From Bacteroidota bacterium (GTDB taxonomy: Bacteria > Bacteroidota > Bacteroidia > NS11-12g > UBA955): a DNA stretch of 36,151 nt. Within the stretch, counting starts at the first letter, position 1. Each line of letters starts with the position of its first letter. This document shows positions 17,157 to 24,132 of the stretch, piece by piece. A program made the translations under genes and the position numbers. The stretch is from contig CANFXY010000009.1 of NCBI GenBank assembly GCA_947451105.1, forward strand, positions 1 to 36,151. Direction: 5' to 3'. The notes under the pieces are model-generated. The model saw only the letters and a list, made by a program, of their open reading frames with translations, ran no database searches and was not told the DNA's origin.

Positions 17157-18419
17157 TTAAAGTCCAAGCACTTTTTCTGCAGGCGTTCTGCCATCAAATA
17201 ACATCTCAGGATTTTCAAGTAATTGTTTTACTCTTACTAAGAAACTAACACTTTCTCTGCCATCGATAATTCTATGGTCATAAGACAATGCAACATACAT
17301 AATTGGTCTTATTACGATTTGTCCGTTTTCAACCATCGGTCTCTCAACGATATTGTGCATACCTAGGATAGCAGATTGAGGAGGGTTGATAATTGGGGTA
17401 CTCATCATACTTCCAAAAACACCTCCATTGGTAACGGTAAAAGTACCACCACTCATTTCCTCCATTGATAATTTATTGTCTCTGGCTTTTCCGGCAAGTC
17501 TTTTAACTTCTTTTTCAATATCTGCTAAACTTAATGATTCAGCATTGCGAATAACGGGTACCACCAATCCGCGCGGTCCAGAAACTGCAATAGAAATATC
17601 GCAATAATCATTGAATTGGATTTGGTCACCATCAATAAATGCATTTACGGCAGGCCAATCTAGTAAAGCGATGCAACATGCTCTGGTAAAGAAACTCATA
17701 AACCCTAGACCAACCTCATGCTTTTCAGCAAAAATGGTTTTGTATTTGTTTCTCAAATCCATGATTGGTTTCATGTTAACTTCGTTGAACGTAGTTAACA
17801 TTGCGGTTTCGTTTTTAGCCGCTACCAGCCTTTTAGCAACCGTTTTTCTTAGGTTGCTCATTTTTTCAACTCGGGTATTTCTCTCGCCTGAAGTGCTGTA
17901 TTTATTCGTACTATTGCTTCCGCCTTTTGCAACTATTGCTTCCAATACATCTGTTCTGTTGATTCTGCCGTTAGGGCCGCTGCCTTTTACCTGGGCAGGC
18001 TTAAGTCCATATGCTAGCATTAATTCTTTCGCCAATGGTGCAATATGTACATCAGAGTCCATAGAAACCGCAGCTACTGGAGCAGTTGCTGGTTTTTCTT
18101 CAGCTTTCTTTTCCGCTTTGGCAGGTGCAGGGGTTTCCTTTTTTGCCTCAGCCTTAGGGGCAGTATTTTCTGGTGCTTTTGCAGTTTCGTCTATTTCTAC
18201 GATAACAGAACCAACCTTAATTTCATCACCTTCTTTTGCGAGTTGCTTGGTAAGTATACCCGCTGATTCAGCGTTGACTTCAAAAGTCGCTTTTTCACTT
18301 TCAAGTTCAACAAGAGGTTCATCAAGTTGGACATAATCACCTACTTGTTTCAGCCATTTTGAAACGGTAACTTCACTAATGGATTCACCAGGACTGGGAA
18401 CTTTGATTTCGATAGACAT
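17157..18419 (-). CDS. odhB: 2-oxoglutarate dehydrogenase E2 component (dihydrolipoyllysine-residue succinyltransferase)
   Basis: A 420-residue E2 subunit of the TCA-cycle 2-oxoglutarate dehydrogenase. Domains in order: one lipoyl domain with lipoylated Lys43 in ESEKATFEV; an Ala/Lys/Glu/Pro-rich flexible linker (about 79-118); the E1/E3-binding domain (about 125-162, [20 protein letters not shown]); and the catalytic acyltransferase core with His382 and Asp386 in [12 protein letters not shown]. The ending [12 protein letters not shown] favours succinyl- over acetyltransferase. The E1 gene is not next to it: the upstream neighbour is kdsC, and odhB has its own promoter. Confidence 0.94.
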   Translation of the reverse strand: MSIEIKVPSPGESISEVTVSKWLKQVGDYVQLDEPLVELESEKATFEVNAESAGILTKQLAKEGDEIKVGSVIVEIDETAKAPENTAPKAEAKKETPAPAKAEKKAEEKPATAPVAAVSMDSDVHIAPLAKELMLAYGLKPAQVKGSGPNGRINRTDVLEAIVAKGGSNSTNKYSTSGERNTRVEKMSNLRKTVAKRLVAAKNETAMLTTFNEVNMKPIMDLRNKYKTIFAEKHEVGLGFMSFFTRACCIALLDWPAVNAFIDGDQIQFNDYCDISIAVSGPRGLVVPVIRNAESLSLADIEKEVKRLAGKARDNKLSMEEMSGGTFTVTNGGVFGSMMSTPIINPPQSAILGMHNIVERPMVENGQIVIRPIMYVALSYDHRIIDGRESVSFLVRVKQLLENPEMLFDGRTPAEKVLGL

Positions 18420-18439
18420 ACTGAGCTTATAACTTTGCG

Positions 18440-18471
18440 CAAAAATAGGTCAATTTTATAAGATGCACAAA
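18440..18471 (-). promoter_or_regulatory. Promoter of odhB
   Basis: Minus-strand -7 box TATTTTTG (18447 to 18440) and -33 box TTTG (18471 to 18468) are separated by 20 bp, matching the Bacteroidota consensus well. The box ends 20 bases before the odhB ATG, giving a short leader. Confidence 0.65.
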
Positions 18472-18514
18472 TAGAGAAATGTAAGAATAGGAATTAATGC
18501 CAAATAAAGGCCTA

Positions 18515-18538
18515 AATTCCTTTTAAAGACAAGGAATT
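18515..18538 (-). terminator. Weak hairpin after kdsC
   Basis: Perfect 8-bp arms AATTCCTT (18515-18522) and AAGGAATT (18531-18538) enclose an 8-base loop, 15 bases past the kdsC stop in its direction of transcription and upstream of the odhB promoter. GC content of the stem is low and no U-tract follows, so termination strength is doubtful. Confidence 0.35.
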
Positions 18539-18553
18539 AAAGAAAATACATGC

Positions 18554-19075
18554 TTACCAAACATGCGTGTGGTCGTTCCACCAATTGTTTTGAATTTTTA
18601 AAGTCGTTTCCAAAATATCTCTAACGCAACCTTTGCCACCATTTAAAGGGGAAATGTAATGGCAAATTGCCTTTATGTCTATTGCCGCATCCTGAGGGCA
18701 GGTAGCCACTCCAACTGTTTTTAGTAATTCATAATCTGGCATATCGTCTCCCATATACAGGATTTCACTCGGAGAAAGTTGGTGTTTGTTTAAAAAAGAT
18801 TCAAATGCAGCTTTTTTGTGCTGCTGACCAACATGTATATCACTTAAGCCTAGGGCTTGAAAGCGCTTTATTATGCCTTGTGAATTCCCACCTGAAATAA
18901 TAGCAATGGGGTAATTCAATTTATTGGCGTGTTGAATGGCATAGCCATCCTTTATGTTGAATGTTCTAAGAAATTGACCGTCTTCACTAGCGAATACGCT
19001 GCCATCAGTCATCACGCCATCTACATCAAAAACGAAAGCCTTGATGTTTTTAAGTTTTTCATGGATTAGTTCCAT
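18554..19075 (-). CDS. kdsC: 3-deoxy-D-manno-octulosonate 8-phosphate phosphatase (KdsC-type HAD phosphatase)
   Basis: A 173-residue HAD-superfamily C0 phosphatase that removes phosphate from Kdo-8-phosphate in lipopolysaccharide core synthesis. HAD motifs: FDVDGVMTDG (nucleophile Asp17, acid/base Asp19), Ser61 in IISGGNS, Lys87/Lys88 in GQQHKK, and MGDDMPD (Asp110, Asp111, Asp114). The lack of a cap domain and the length (about 170) are typical for KdsC. Its start overlaps the end of the SGNH hydrolase gene by 17 bp, indicating one transcript and coupled translation. Confidence 0.93.
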   Translation of the reverse strand: MELIHEKLKNIKAFVFDVDGVMTDGSVFASEDGQFLRTFNIKDGYAIQHANKLNYPIAIISGGNSQGIIKRFQALGLSDIHVGQQHKKAAFESFLNKHQLSPSEILYMGDDMPDYELLKTVGVATCPQDAAIDIKAICHYISPLNGGKGCVRDILETTLKIQNNWWNDHTHVW

Positions 19076-20132
19076 TGCTAATTTCTGGTATTAAGTTTTT
19101 TGAAATAATTTCATCGTAGATGATGCCTGCTGTAATTTCAGCCCCATCATTGGTAAAATGGTAGCCATCATAAAAAAACCTTGAATCCTTGGGTAATCTT
19201 GCATTCAAATTTATATATGGGATTTTTTGAGATTCCGCAAAATCAAACGTTACTTTGTTGTACATCTTAGAAATGTACCCACGTGTTTTTCCATTGATTT
19301 GTCCCGTTTTGATGTCACCTAGGTAGGTGTTGCTGTAAAGGTCTTTTTCGTCTGAAAACAAAATACTTTGAGAGATGAATATCAGTTGTATGTTATTCGC
19401 TTTGCAAATTTTAGCAAATTCGTTTAATCGGTTTACATACGCCGATAGAAATTTTTGTTCGCTTTCCAAGCAATTGACAATTGCAGTATCATGCATTTGA
19501 AGCCTTTCAGCTTTGTTGATGTCCATAATGAATCTGTGGTTTAATCCAGACTCTTTAGCCTTTCCTGCTCTGATAATATTAAGTACTGTTGAGGGGATTT
19601 CTAGAAAATTATAAATTTTAGTAAAGAGGGATTTGTTTTCGTCAAAATAACTTGGAGCCTCTAATCCCATGTCATTTAAACCGCACATTAAAAAGATGTA
19701 GTTTGGCTTTAAATTGACAATGTATTGTTTGAGCATTTGAAGGTTGCCAAATGATGACTGTCCATCCATTCCAGCATTGTTTAACCATGAAGCGGGATAC
19801 TCTGTTTTTATTTTGTTGCCTAAAACTGCCGGCCAATCTTTTCCATCATTTAAATAAAAGCATTCTGTTGTGCTTCCACCCATGCATATTATTTTTAGTT
19901 TTTCTGATCCTACAAGTTCAGGCCCTCTCATTCCCAAGCTGTTCTTGATGTGAATGATTTTGGTGTCAAGTCCCTGATAGTTAGGCAATTCAACTGAATA
20001 TTTTGTGTTTTTCGGCAATATGATTTCACCATTTTTAACCCTAGAAGAAAAAGGGTTATAAATATGAAGGGTAAATTCAAGGCATGCAATTACAAGAAAC
20101 ACAAATGCGCAAATTTTCAGAAACCTTTTCAT
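19059..20132 (-). CDS. SGNH/GDSL hydrolase family protein, membrane-anchored or exported
   Basis: A 357-residue protein with an N-terminal hydrophobic segment (about 6-23) acting as signal anchor or signal peptide. SGNH features: block I as ICMGGSTTE (nucleophile Ser87; GGST instead of GDS), preceded by NSLGMRGPE, which is common in envelope-glycan SGNH enzymes; block III asparagine in MCGLNDM; and block V DGYHFTNDGAE (Asp322, His325). Members deacetylate or deacylate sugars and lipids. Overlap with kdsC suggests a role on LPS or another surface glycan, but the substrate is inferred only from context. It has a consensus promoter in the 68-bp divergent gap shared with the ALDH gene. Confidence 0.82.
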   Translation of the reverse strand: MKRFLKICAFVFLVIACLEFTLHIYNPFSSRVKNGEIILPKNTKYSVELPNYQGLDTKIIHIKNSLGMRGPELVGSEKLKIICMGGSTTECFYLNDGKDWPAVLGNKIKTEYPASWLNNAGMDGQSSFGNLQMLKQYIVNLKPNYIFLMCGLNDMGLEAPSYFDENKSLFTKIYNFLEIPSTVLNIIRAGKAKESGLNHRFIMDINKAERLQMHDTAIVNCLESEQKFLSAYVNRLNEFAKICKANNIQLIFISQSILFSDEKDLYSNTYLGDIKTGQINGKTRGYISKMYNKVTFDFAESQKIPYINLNARLPKDSRFFYDGYHFTNDGAEITAGIIYDEIISKNLIPEISNGTNP

Positions 20133-20137
20133 AACGG

Positions 20138-20166
20138 CAAAGGTATATAAAATTGATAATGGTCAA
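20138..20166 (-). promoter_or_regulatory. Promoter of the SGNH-kdsC operon
   Basis: Minus-strand -7 box TACCTTTG (20145 to 20138) with TTG (20166 to 20164) 18 bp upstream. The box ends 5 bases before the ATG at 20132, predicting a near-leaderless transcript. Confidence 0.6.
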
Positions 20167-20188
20167 TACGTTCATTCAATAAATTCAT

Positions 20189-20196
20189 TAAATTTG
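20189..20196 (+). promoter_or_regulatory. -7 promoter box of the ALDH7 gene
   Basis: TAAATTTG matches TAnnTTTG and ends 4 bases before the ATG at 20201, predicting a leaderless or near-leaderless mRNA. No TTTG/TTG is seen at the usual spacing. Confidence 0.5.
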
Positions 20197-20200
20197 CAAT

Positions 20201-21742
20201 ATGCAAAACATAGCAACAGTATTAAAGCAATTAGGGATTAAAAAACTCAATGAAAGTGTTTGTACAGGCGTTAATTGGATTAGCGCAGTAGGCAGTACCA
20301 ACCGTGAAATCGTTTCTCCAGTTGACGGTAAAAAAATAGGGTCGGTTGTATTCGCAACGGAAACAGAATACGAAGCGGTAATGAAGCGTGCACAATCGGC
20401 TTTCCCAATATGGAGAGCAATTCCAGCGCCCAAAAGAGGTGATATCGTGCGTCAATATGGCAATGTGTTGAGAACTTACAAAGATCAACTCGGGGCATTG
20501 GTTAGTTATGAAATGGGTAAAAGCTTGCAAGAAGGAAAAGGTGAAGTGCAAGAAATGATTGATATCTGCGATTATGCTGTGGGCCTAAGCCGCCAAATGT
20601 ATGGCTTAACCATGCCAAGTGAGAGACTTAACCACCGTATGTTTGAGCAATGGCATCCTTTGGGAGTAGTTGGTGTCATTTCTGCGTTTAATTTCCCTGT
20701 TGCTGTGTGGAGTTGGAACGCAATGATTGCTGCAGTTTGTGGCAATGTAACCGTATGGAAACCATCTGAAAAAACCCCATTGTCTGCAATTGCATGCATG
20801 AATCTTATGAAGTTGGTTTTAGAAGAAAACAACCTGCCTGAGGGGGTTTTTACATTGGTGAATGGCGATGCGGGTATAGGAAAAATGATGGCAGAGGACA
20901 AGCGAATTGCCTTAGTGTCAGCTACAGGAAGTACTGCTATGGGTAAATCGGTGGGAAAAACAGTTGGTGAGCGCTTGGGTAGAAGTTTGTTAGAACTAGG
21001 TGGTAACAATGCAATTATATTAAGTGAACATGCTGATATGAATATGGCATTGAGGGCCGTTGTGTTTGGTGCAGTTGGAACAGCCGGACAGAGATGTACC
21101 ACAACCAGACGTTTAATGGTTCACGAAAAGATTTACGATGGCTTCATTAAAAAACTCATCAAAGTATACAAGCAATTGTCGATAGGCAATCCTTTAGATG
21201 AAAACAACCATGTTGGTCCTTTGATTGACCAAGCGGCGGTAAAACAGTTTTCAAACGCAATCGAACAGCTTAAAAAAGAAGGTGGTAAAGTGTTGTTTGG
21301 TGGCAAAGTATTGAGCGGTACAGGTTACGAAAGTGCTTGCTATGTTCAACCAGCCATTTGCGAAGCTCGAAATACCTACAAAATTGTTCAAGAAGAAACA
21401 TTTGCGCCAATTTTATATGTCATGAAATATAAAAATATTAGTGAAGCATTGGCCATGCAAAATGATGTAAAGCAAGGTTTAAGTTCCGCGATATTTAGCA
21501 ACAACATTAGAGAAACTGAACTTTTTCTATCTTCTGCAGGAAGTGATTGCGGTATTGCCAATGTAAATATAGGAACCAGTGGTGCTGAAATTGGAGGTGC
21601 TTTTGGAGGTGAAAAGGAAACTGGGGGCGGAAGAGAAAGCGGCAGCGACAGTTGGAAGGCATACATGCGCAGACAGACCAATACCATCAATTATGGAGAT
21701 ACCATGCCTTTGGCCCAAGGTATCAAATTTGATTTAGGATAA
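20201..21742 (+). CDS. Aldehyde dehydrogenase, ALDH7 (alpha-aminoadipic semialdehyde dehydrogenase) type
   Basis: A 513-residue NAD(P)-dependent aldehyde dehydrogenase. Active-site residues are present: Asn164 in SAFNFPVAVW, Lys187 in VTVWKPSEKTP, general base Glu265 in LLELGGNN and nucleophile Cys299 in GQRCTTTRR. The C-terminal stretch NVNIGTSGAEIGGAFGGEK, with GGGRESGSDSWK following, is diagnostic for the ALDH7/antiquitin subfamily, which oxidises alpha-aminoadipic semialdehyde (piperideine-6-carboxylate) in lysine breakdown. No other lysine-catabolic gene is nearby, so the pathway is inferred from subfamily only. It starts at an ATG 4 bp after a promoter box. Confidence 0.92.
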   Translation: MQNIATVLKQLGIKKLNESVCTGVNWISAVGSTNREIVSPVDGKKIGSVVFATETEYEAVMKRAQSAFPIWRAIPAPKRGDIVRQYGNVLRTYKDQLGALVSYEMGKSLQEGKGEVQEMIDICDYAVGLSRQMYGLTMPSERLNHRMFEQWHPLGVVGVISAFNFPVAVWSWNAMIAAVCGNVTVWKPSEKTPLSAIACMNLMKLVLEENNLPEGVFTLVNGDAGIGKMMAEDKRIALVSATGSTAMGKSVGKTVGERLGRSLLELGGNNAIILSEHADMNMALRAVVFGAVGTAGQRCTTTRRLMVHEKIYDGFIKKLIKVYKQLSIGNPLDENNHVGPLIDQAAVKQFSNAIEQLKKEGGKVLFGGKVLSGTGYESACYVQPAICEARNTYKIVQEETFAPILYVMKYKNISEALAMQNDVKQGLSSAIFSNNIRETELFLSSAGSDCGIANVNIGTSGAEIGGAFGGEKETGGGRESGSDSWKAYMRRQTNTINYGDTMPLAQGIKFDLG

Positions 21743-21756
21743 TTTTTCATCAACTA

Positions 21757-21788
21757 TTTGTTATTATTAAATAATACCATTAACTTTG
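21757..21788 (+). promoter_or_regulatory. Promoter of the LytTR regulator gene, with AT palindrome in the spacer
   Basis: A -33 box TTTG (21757-21760) and -7 box TAACTTTG (21781-21788) are spaced 20 bp apart, one of the best consensus matches in the window. A 15-base palindrome TATTATT-A-AATAATA (21762-21776) fills the spacer and could bind a dimeric regulator. The leader to ATG 21811 is about 15-20 bases. Confidence 0.65.
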
Positions 21789-21810
21789 GTTTAATATTAC
21801 ACAAATAGAG

Positions 21811-22551
21811 ATGAAGATACTTTTAGTTGAAGATGATTTACAAGCTATTGAGCATATAGAAAGTCTTATTAGCGACCATTTTTCTAATTATTTAATAGTC
21901 GGCAGGGCAAGGAACATCAAAGAAGCCTCTAAGATTTGTAATTCTGCCAGACCAGATTTACTCATTATGGAAATTCAATTGAAACATGAATCGAGTTTCG
22001 AGTTGTTTGAGTACATAGATGCATCGCAATTAAATGTAATTTTTACCAGCCATTTGCCTGAATTTGCGTTTAAAGCAATTAAGTTTGATGCCGTAGATTA
22101 TCTCCTGAAGCCTTACGGACTTGAAGATTTGAAAAAGGCCATAAAGCGGGTTGAAGAGCGCTTAAAAATAATGCAGATTCTTCAAAACAATAAAGATTTA
22201 TTGAAACTAGATCGACATGCCATTGCAGGCAATAAAATTATGGTGTATGGCAATGAGAAAATGAATCCAATATGCATTGATCAGATTGTTAAAATAAAAT
22301 CGCAAGGTGCATATTCGGATATATATTTAATTGGCAATAAAAAGATAACATCTTCAAAGCATTTAGGGATGTATGAGCGTTTGTTGGAAGACAAACATTT
22401 TGTAAGAATACATGACAATTGTTTGGTCAATGCCAATCAGGTTGTTTCGTACAAGCCAGGAATAAATGCCAAGGTTATCTTGAAAGACGAAACATCAGAA
22501 AGTGTTTCTAAGAGAAAGAAGCGTGACTTTTTAGACTATTTCAGAGCTTAA
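21811..22551 (+). CDS. LytTR-type response regulator with Glu at the phospho-acceptor position
   Basis: A 246-residue transcription factor with an N-terminal receiver domain (about 1-118) and a C-terminal LytTR DNA-binding domain (about 140-245; VKIKSQGAYSDIYLIGNKK, HFVRIHDNCLVNANQV). Most receiver residues are intact: acidic pocket EDD (7-9), the conserved Thr in VIFTSH and Lys in DYLLKP. The usual phospho-accepting Asp, expected in PDL-x3-D-IQL, is Glu54 (codon GAA at 21970-21972). Asp-to-Glu often mimics phosphorylation, so the protein may be constitutively active or controlled by other means. No histidine kinase gene is adjacent. It is monocistronic with its own promoter and ends 7 bp from the convergent methyltransferase gene. 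Confidence 0.9.
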   Translation: MKILLVEDDLQAIEHIESLISDHFSNYLIVGRARNIKEASKICNSARPDLLIMEIQLKHESSFELFEYIDASQLNVIFTSHLPEFAFKAIKFDAVDYLLKPYGLEDLKKAIKRVEERLKIMQILQNNKDLLKLDRHAIAGNKIMVYGNEKMNPICIDQIVKIKSQGAYSDIYLIGNKKITSSKHLGMYERLLEDKHFVRIHDNCLVNANQVVSYKPGINAKVILKDETSESVSKRKKRDFLDYFRA

Positions 22552-22558
22552 AATCAAA

Positions 22559-23290
22559 TTAAAAAATTGATAAATCATTGCCATTATGCTTACATAAAAC
22601 TGAGTAGGCATTAGGCTTAATCTTTTTGTACGGTGTAATAGATACAATTAGGTTCTTAATCTTTTGAATCACCTTTCTTTTGAAGTTGTTTTTGAATTGG
22701 AATTCTATCAGTTCATCACTGGTGAAAAGAAAGCGTTCATCGATAACTTCAAATCCTTCACTTTTTAATAAAAATTTGAAAAGAGCAGGGGTGTATATGT
22801 TGATGTGTCCGTAATCCAAATAGTGTTTTATTTTTTCGTCAACAAAAAAACTAAAATCAATAGGCACTTCGAAGTATTGATAATCAGAAACTCTGGCTAT
22901 TTCTCTTAATAAGAGTCTTGGGTGTTCGACATGTTCAATCACATGGCTACAAGTAGCAAGTTCAAATGATTTCTCATCATATGGGATATGGTAACCATCA
23001 AATTTTTTAACTTCTTTTAATGAGGCTAAATTTCTGGCTGTGATGGCTGCGATGCCTGAATCTGAAATTTCTAAACTGCTTAAATTGTCAGTAAATTTCC
23101 TCTTGTCTAACCATGACAATACAGCGCCATCACCTGAACCAATATCTAGTGTTTTTTTTGATGAATGCTTTGAACACAGATCAATAATATTGGATGATTT
23201 TTGTTTTCCACCCAGGTCTCGCCACTCGGAACTCTCGTTTAAATATTGCTCGTTATAAGTAGCTGAAATTTGATTAGATGCCTGACTCAT
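22559..23290 (-). CDS. Class I SAM-dependent methyltransferase
   Basis: A 243-residue Rossmann-fold methyltransferase. SAM-binding motif I is LDIGSGDGAVLSWLD (from residue 48), and the post-motif CSHVIEHVEHPRLLLREI is typical of the Methyltransf_11/UbiG-like superfamily. No membrane segment is seen. The C-terminal half (YFEVPIDFSFF...LDYGHINIYTPALFKFLLKS in parts) resembles enzymes found with glycan biosynthesis genes, but the substrate cannot be named. It has a consensus promoter overlapping a long inverted repeat, and its start lies 4 bp after the -7 box. Confidence 0.85.
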   Translation of the reverse strand: MSQASNQISATYNEQYLNESSEWRDLGGKQKSSNIIDLCSKHSSKKTLDIGSGDGAVLSWLDKRKFTDNLSSLEISDSGIAAITARNLASLKEVKKFDGYHIPYDEKSFELATCSHVIEHVEHPRLLLREIARVSDYQYFEVPIDFSFFVDEKIKHYLDYGHINIYTPALFKFLLKSEGFEVIDERFLFTSDELIEFQFKNNFKRKVIQKIKNLIVSITPYKKIKPNAYSVLCKHNGNDLSIF

Positions 23291-23294
23291 TAGG

Positions 23295-23324
23295 CAAATT
23301 TAACCATTTCGTTTACAATATCAA
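23295..23324 (-). promoter_or_regulatory. Promoter of the methyltransferase gene
   Basis: Minus-strand -7 box TAAATTTG (23302 to 23295) with TTG (23324 to 23322) 19 bp upstream. The box ends 4 bases before the ATG at 23290, so the mRNA should be leaderless or nearly so. The -33 part lies inside the inverted repeat at 23302-23351. Confidence 0.6.
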
Positions 23325-23351
23325 TTTTTTATTGATGGTTGCGAAATGGTT
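23302..23351. repeat. Long nested inverted repeat between the L,D-transpeptidase-like and methyltransferase genes
   Basis: Outer arms AACCATTTCG (23302-23311) and CGAAATGGTT (23342-23351) are perfect 10-bp complements. Inside them ATCAAT (23320-23325) and ATTGAT (23331-23336) form a second 6-bp stem with a T5 loop. The structure begins 11 bases past the stop of the L,D-transpeptidase-like gene (transcribed leftward) and covers the promoter of the methyltransferase gene. It may terminate the pyk operon, act as an operator, or both. No U-tract follows. Confidence 0.55.
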
Positions 23352-23361
23352 GAGAATTAAA

Positions 23362-24126
23362 TTAATAATTTACCAAATACTTTCCTTTCAAATCAACCCA
23401 TAGGTGGGGTGGATTTCTCATCAGTTCAAAATAGTTATATCCTTCTTGAAGATTTTTCCAAAACTCTATTCTAGATGGGTCAAAATTGTAATAGGACTTT
23501 AAATATTGCCAATTGCTTGCATCCATTCTGCAAGGGTAAATATGGATTGGAATATGGTAATTTGTGTCTCGTTTATTTTGTGCTTGGATATTGCACCAGT
23601 ATAACTCCTTTATCACTTCGTCGTTCATGGGCAAACATCCAATAGTAACGCTGTCGCCGTGAACAAATATTTGTCCGCCATAACTTCCTTTTTTTCCAAG
23701 TATACTGTCGCTTTTGTTGGGGTAAGAAACTTTATAAGAAAGGTAAAAACTGCTGTATGGATTGTACTGGTTGATGTGGTAATATCCTTCAGGGACCTGA
23801 TAATCCCCTTCACATCGTTTAGGTCCTAATGAGCCCGATAGGGCCATCATATTATAGGTTTTGATTAATTTATAGCGGTGGTGCACACTATCAGCCCCCC
23901 ATAATTCCATCGTTTTTTCCTTCTTAAATACCCTCCAATAAATGAATTTAGGTGGATACTGCAAGTTGGCTGCTGTAAATGCTTGTTTGAGGTCATCATC
24001 ACTGCTCAAGCGGGCATTCCAAACCCTTTGGTTGCCCAGTTGTTTTTCGGTATAAACTTGAGGCTGGGCAAATGAGTAAGCAGCCTTAAATCCAAAAATT
24101 AATATTACGATGAGACGCAGAGACAT
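23362..24126 (-). CDS. L,D-transpeptidase catalytic-domain protein (YafK/DpaA-like)
   Basis: A 254-residue exported protein with a signal peptide ending SFA|Q (cleavage predicted after Ala20). The YkuD-type active site is IFVHGDSVTIGCLPM, with His156 and nucleophile Cys164 (T-x-G-C form). The surrounding GDYQVPEGYYHINQYNP and SYGGQIFVHG patterns resemble the YafK subgroup; E. coli YafK/DpaA is a hydrolase that detaches Braun lipoprotein from peptidoglycan. Whether this enzyme makes or breaks L,D-links is open. It follows pyruvate kinase by 6 bp on the same strand, so it is co-transcribed with a glycolytic gene, an odd functional pairing that may only reflect compact packing. Confidence 0.83.
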   Translation of the reverse strand: MSLRLIVILIFGFKAAYSFAQPQVYTEKQLGNQRVWNARLSSDDDLKQAFTAANLQYPPKFIYWRVFKKEKTMELWGADSVHHRYKLIKTYNMMALSGSLGPKRCEGDYQVPEGYYHINQYNPYSSFYLSYKVSYPNKSDSILGKKGSYGGQIFVHGDSVTIGCLPMNDEVIKELYWCNIQAQNKRDTNYHIPIHIYPCRMDASNWQYLKSYYNFDPSRIEFWKNLQEGYNYFELMRNPPHLWVDLKGKYLVNY

Positions 24127-24132
24127 TAAAGG

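Noticed and set aside
17611-18336. A 241-codon plus-strand open frame opposite odhB
   Set aside because: It mirrors the Ala/Lys/Glu-rich linker and catalytic domain of odhB; its Ser/Phe/Ala-rich product has no recognisable motif.
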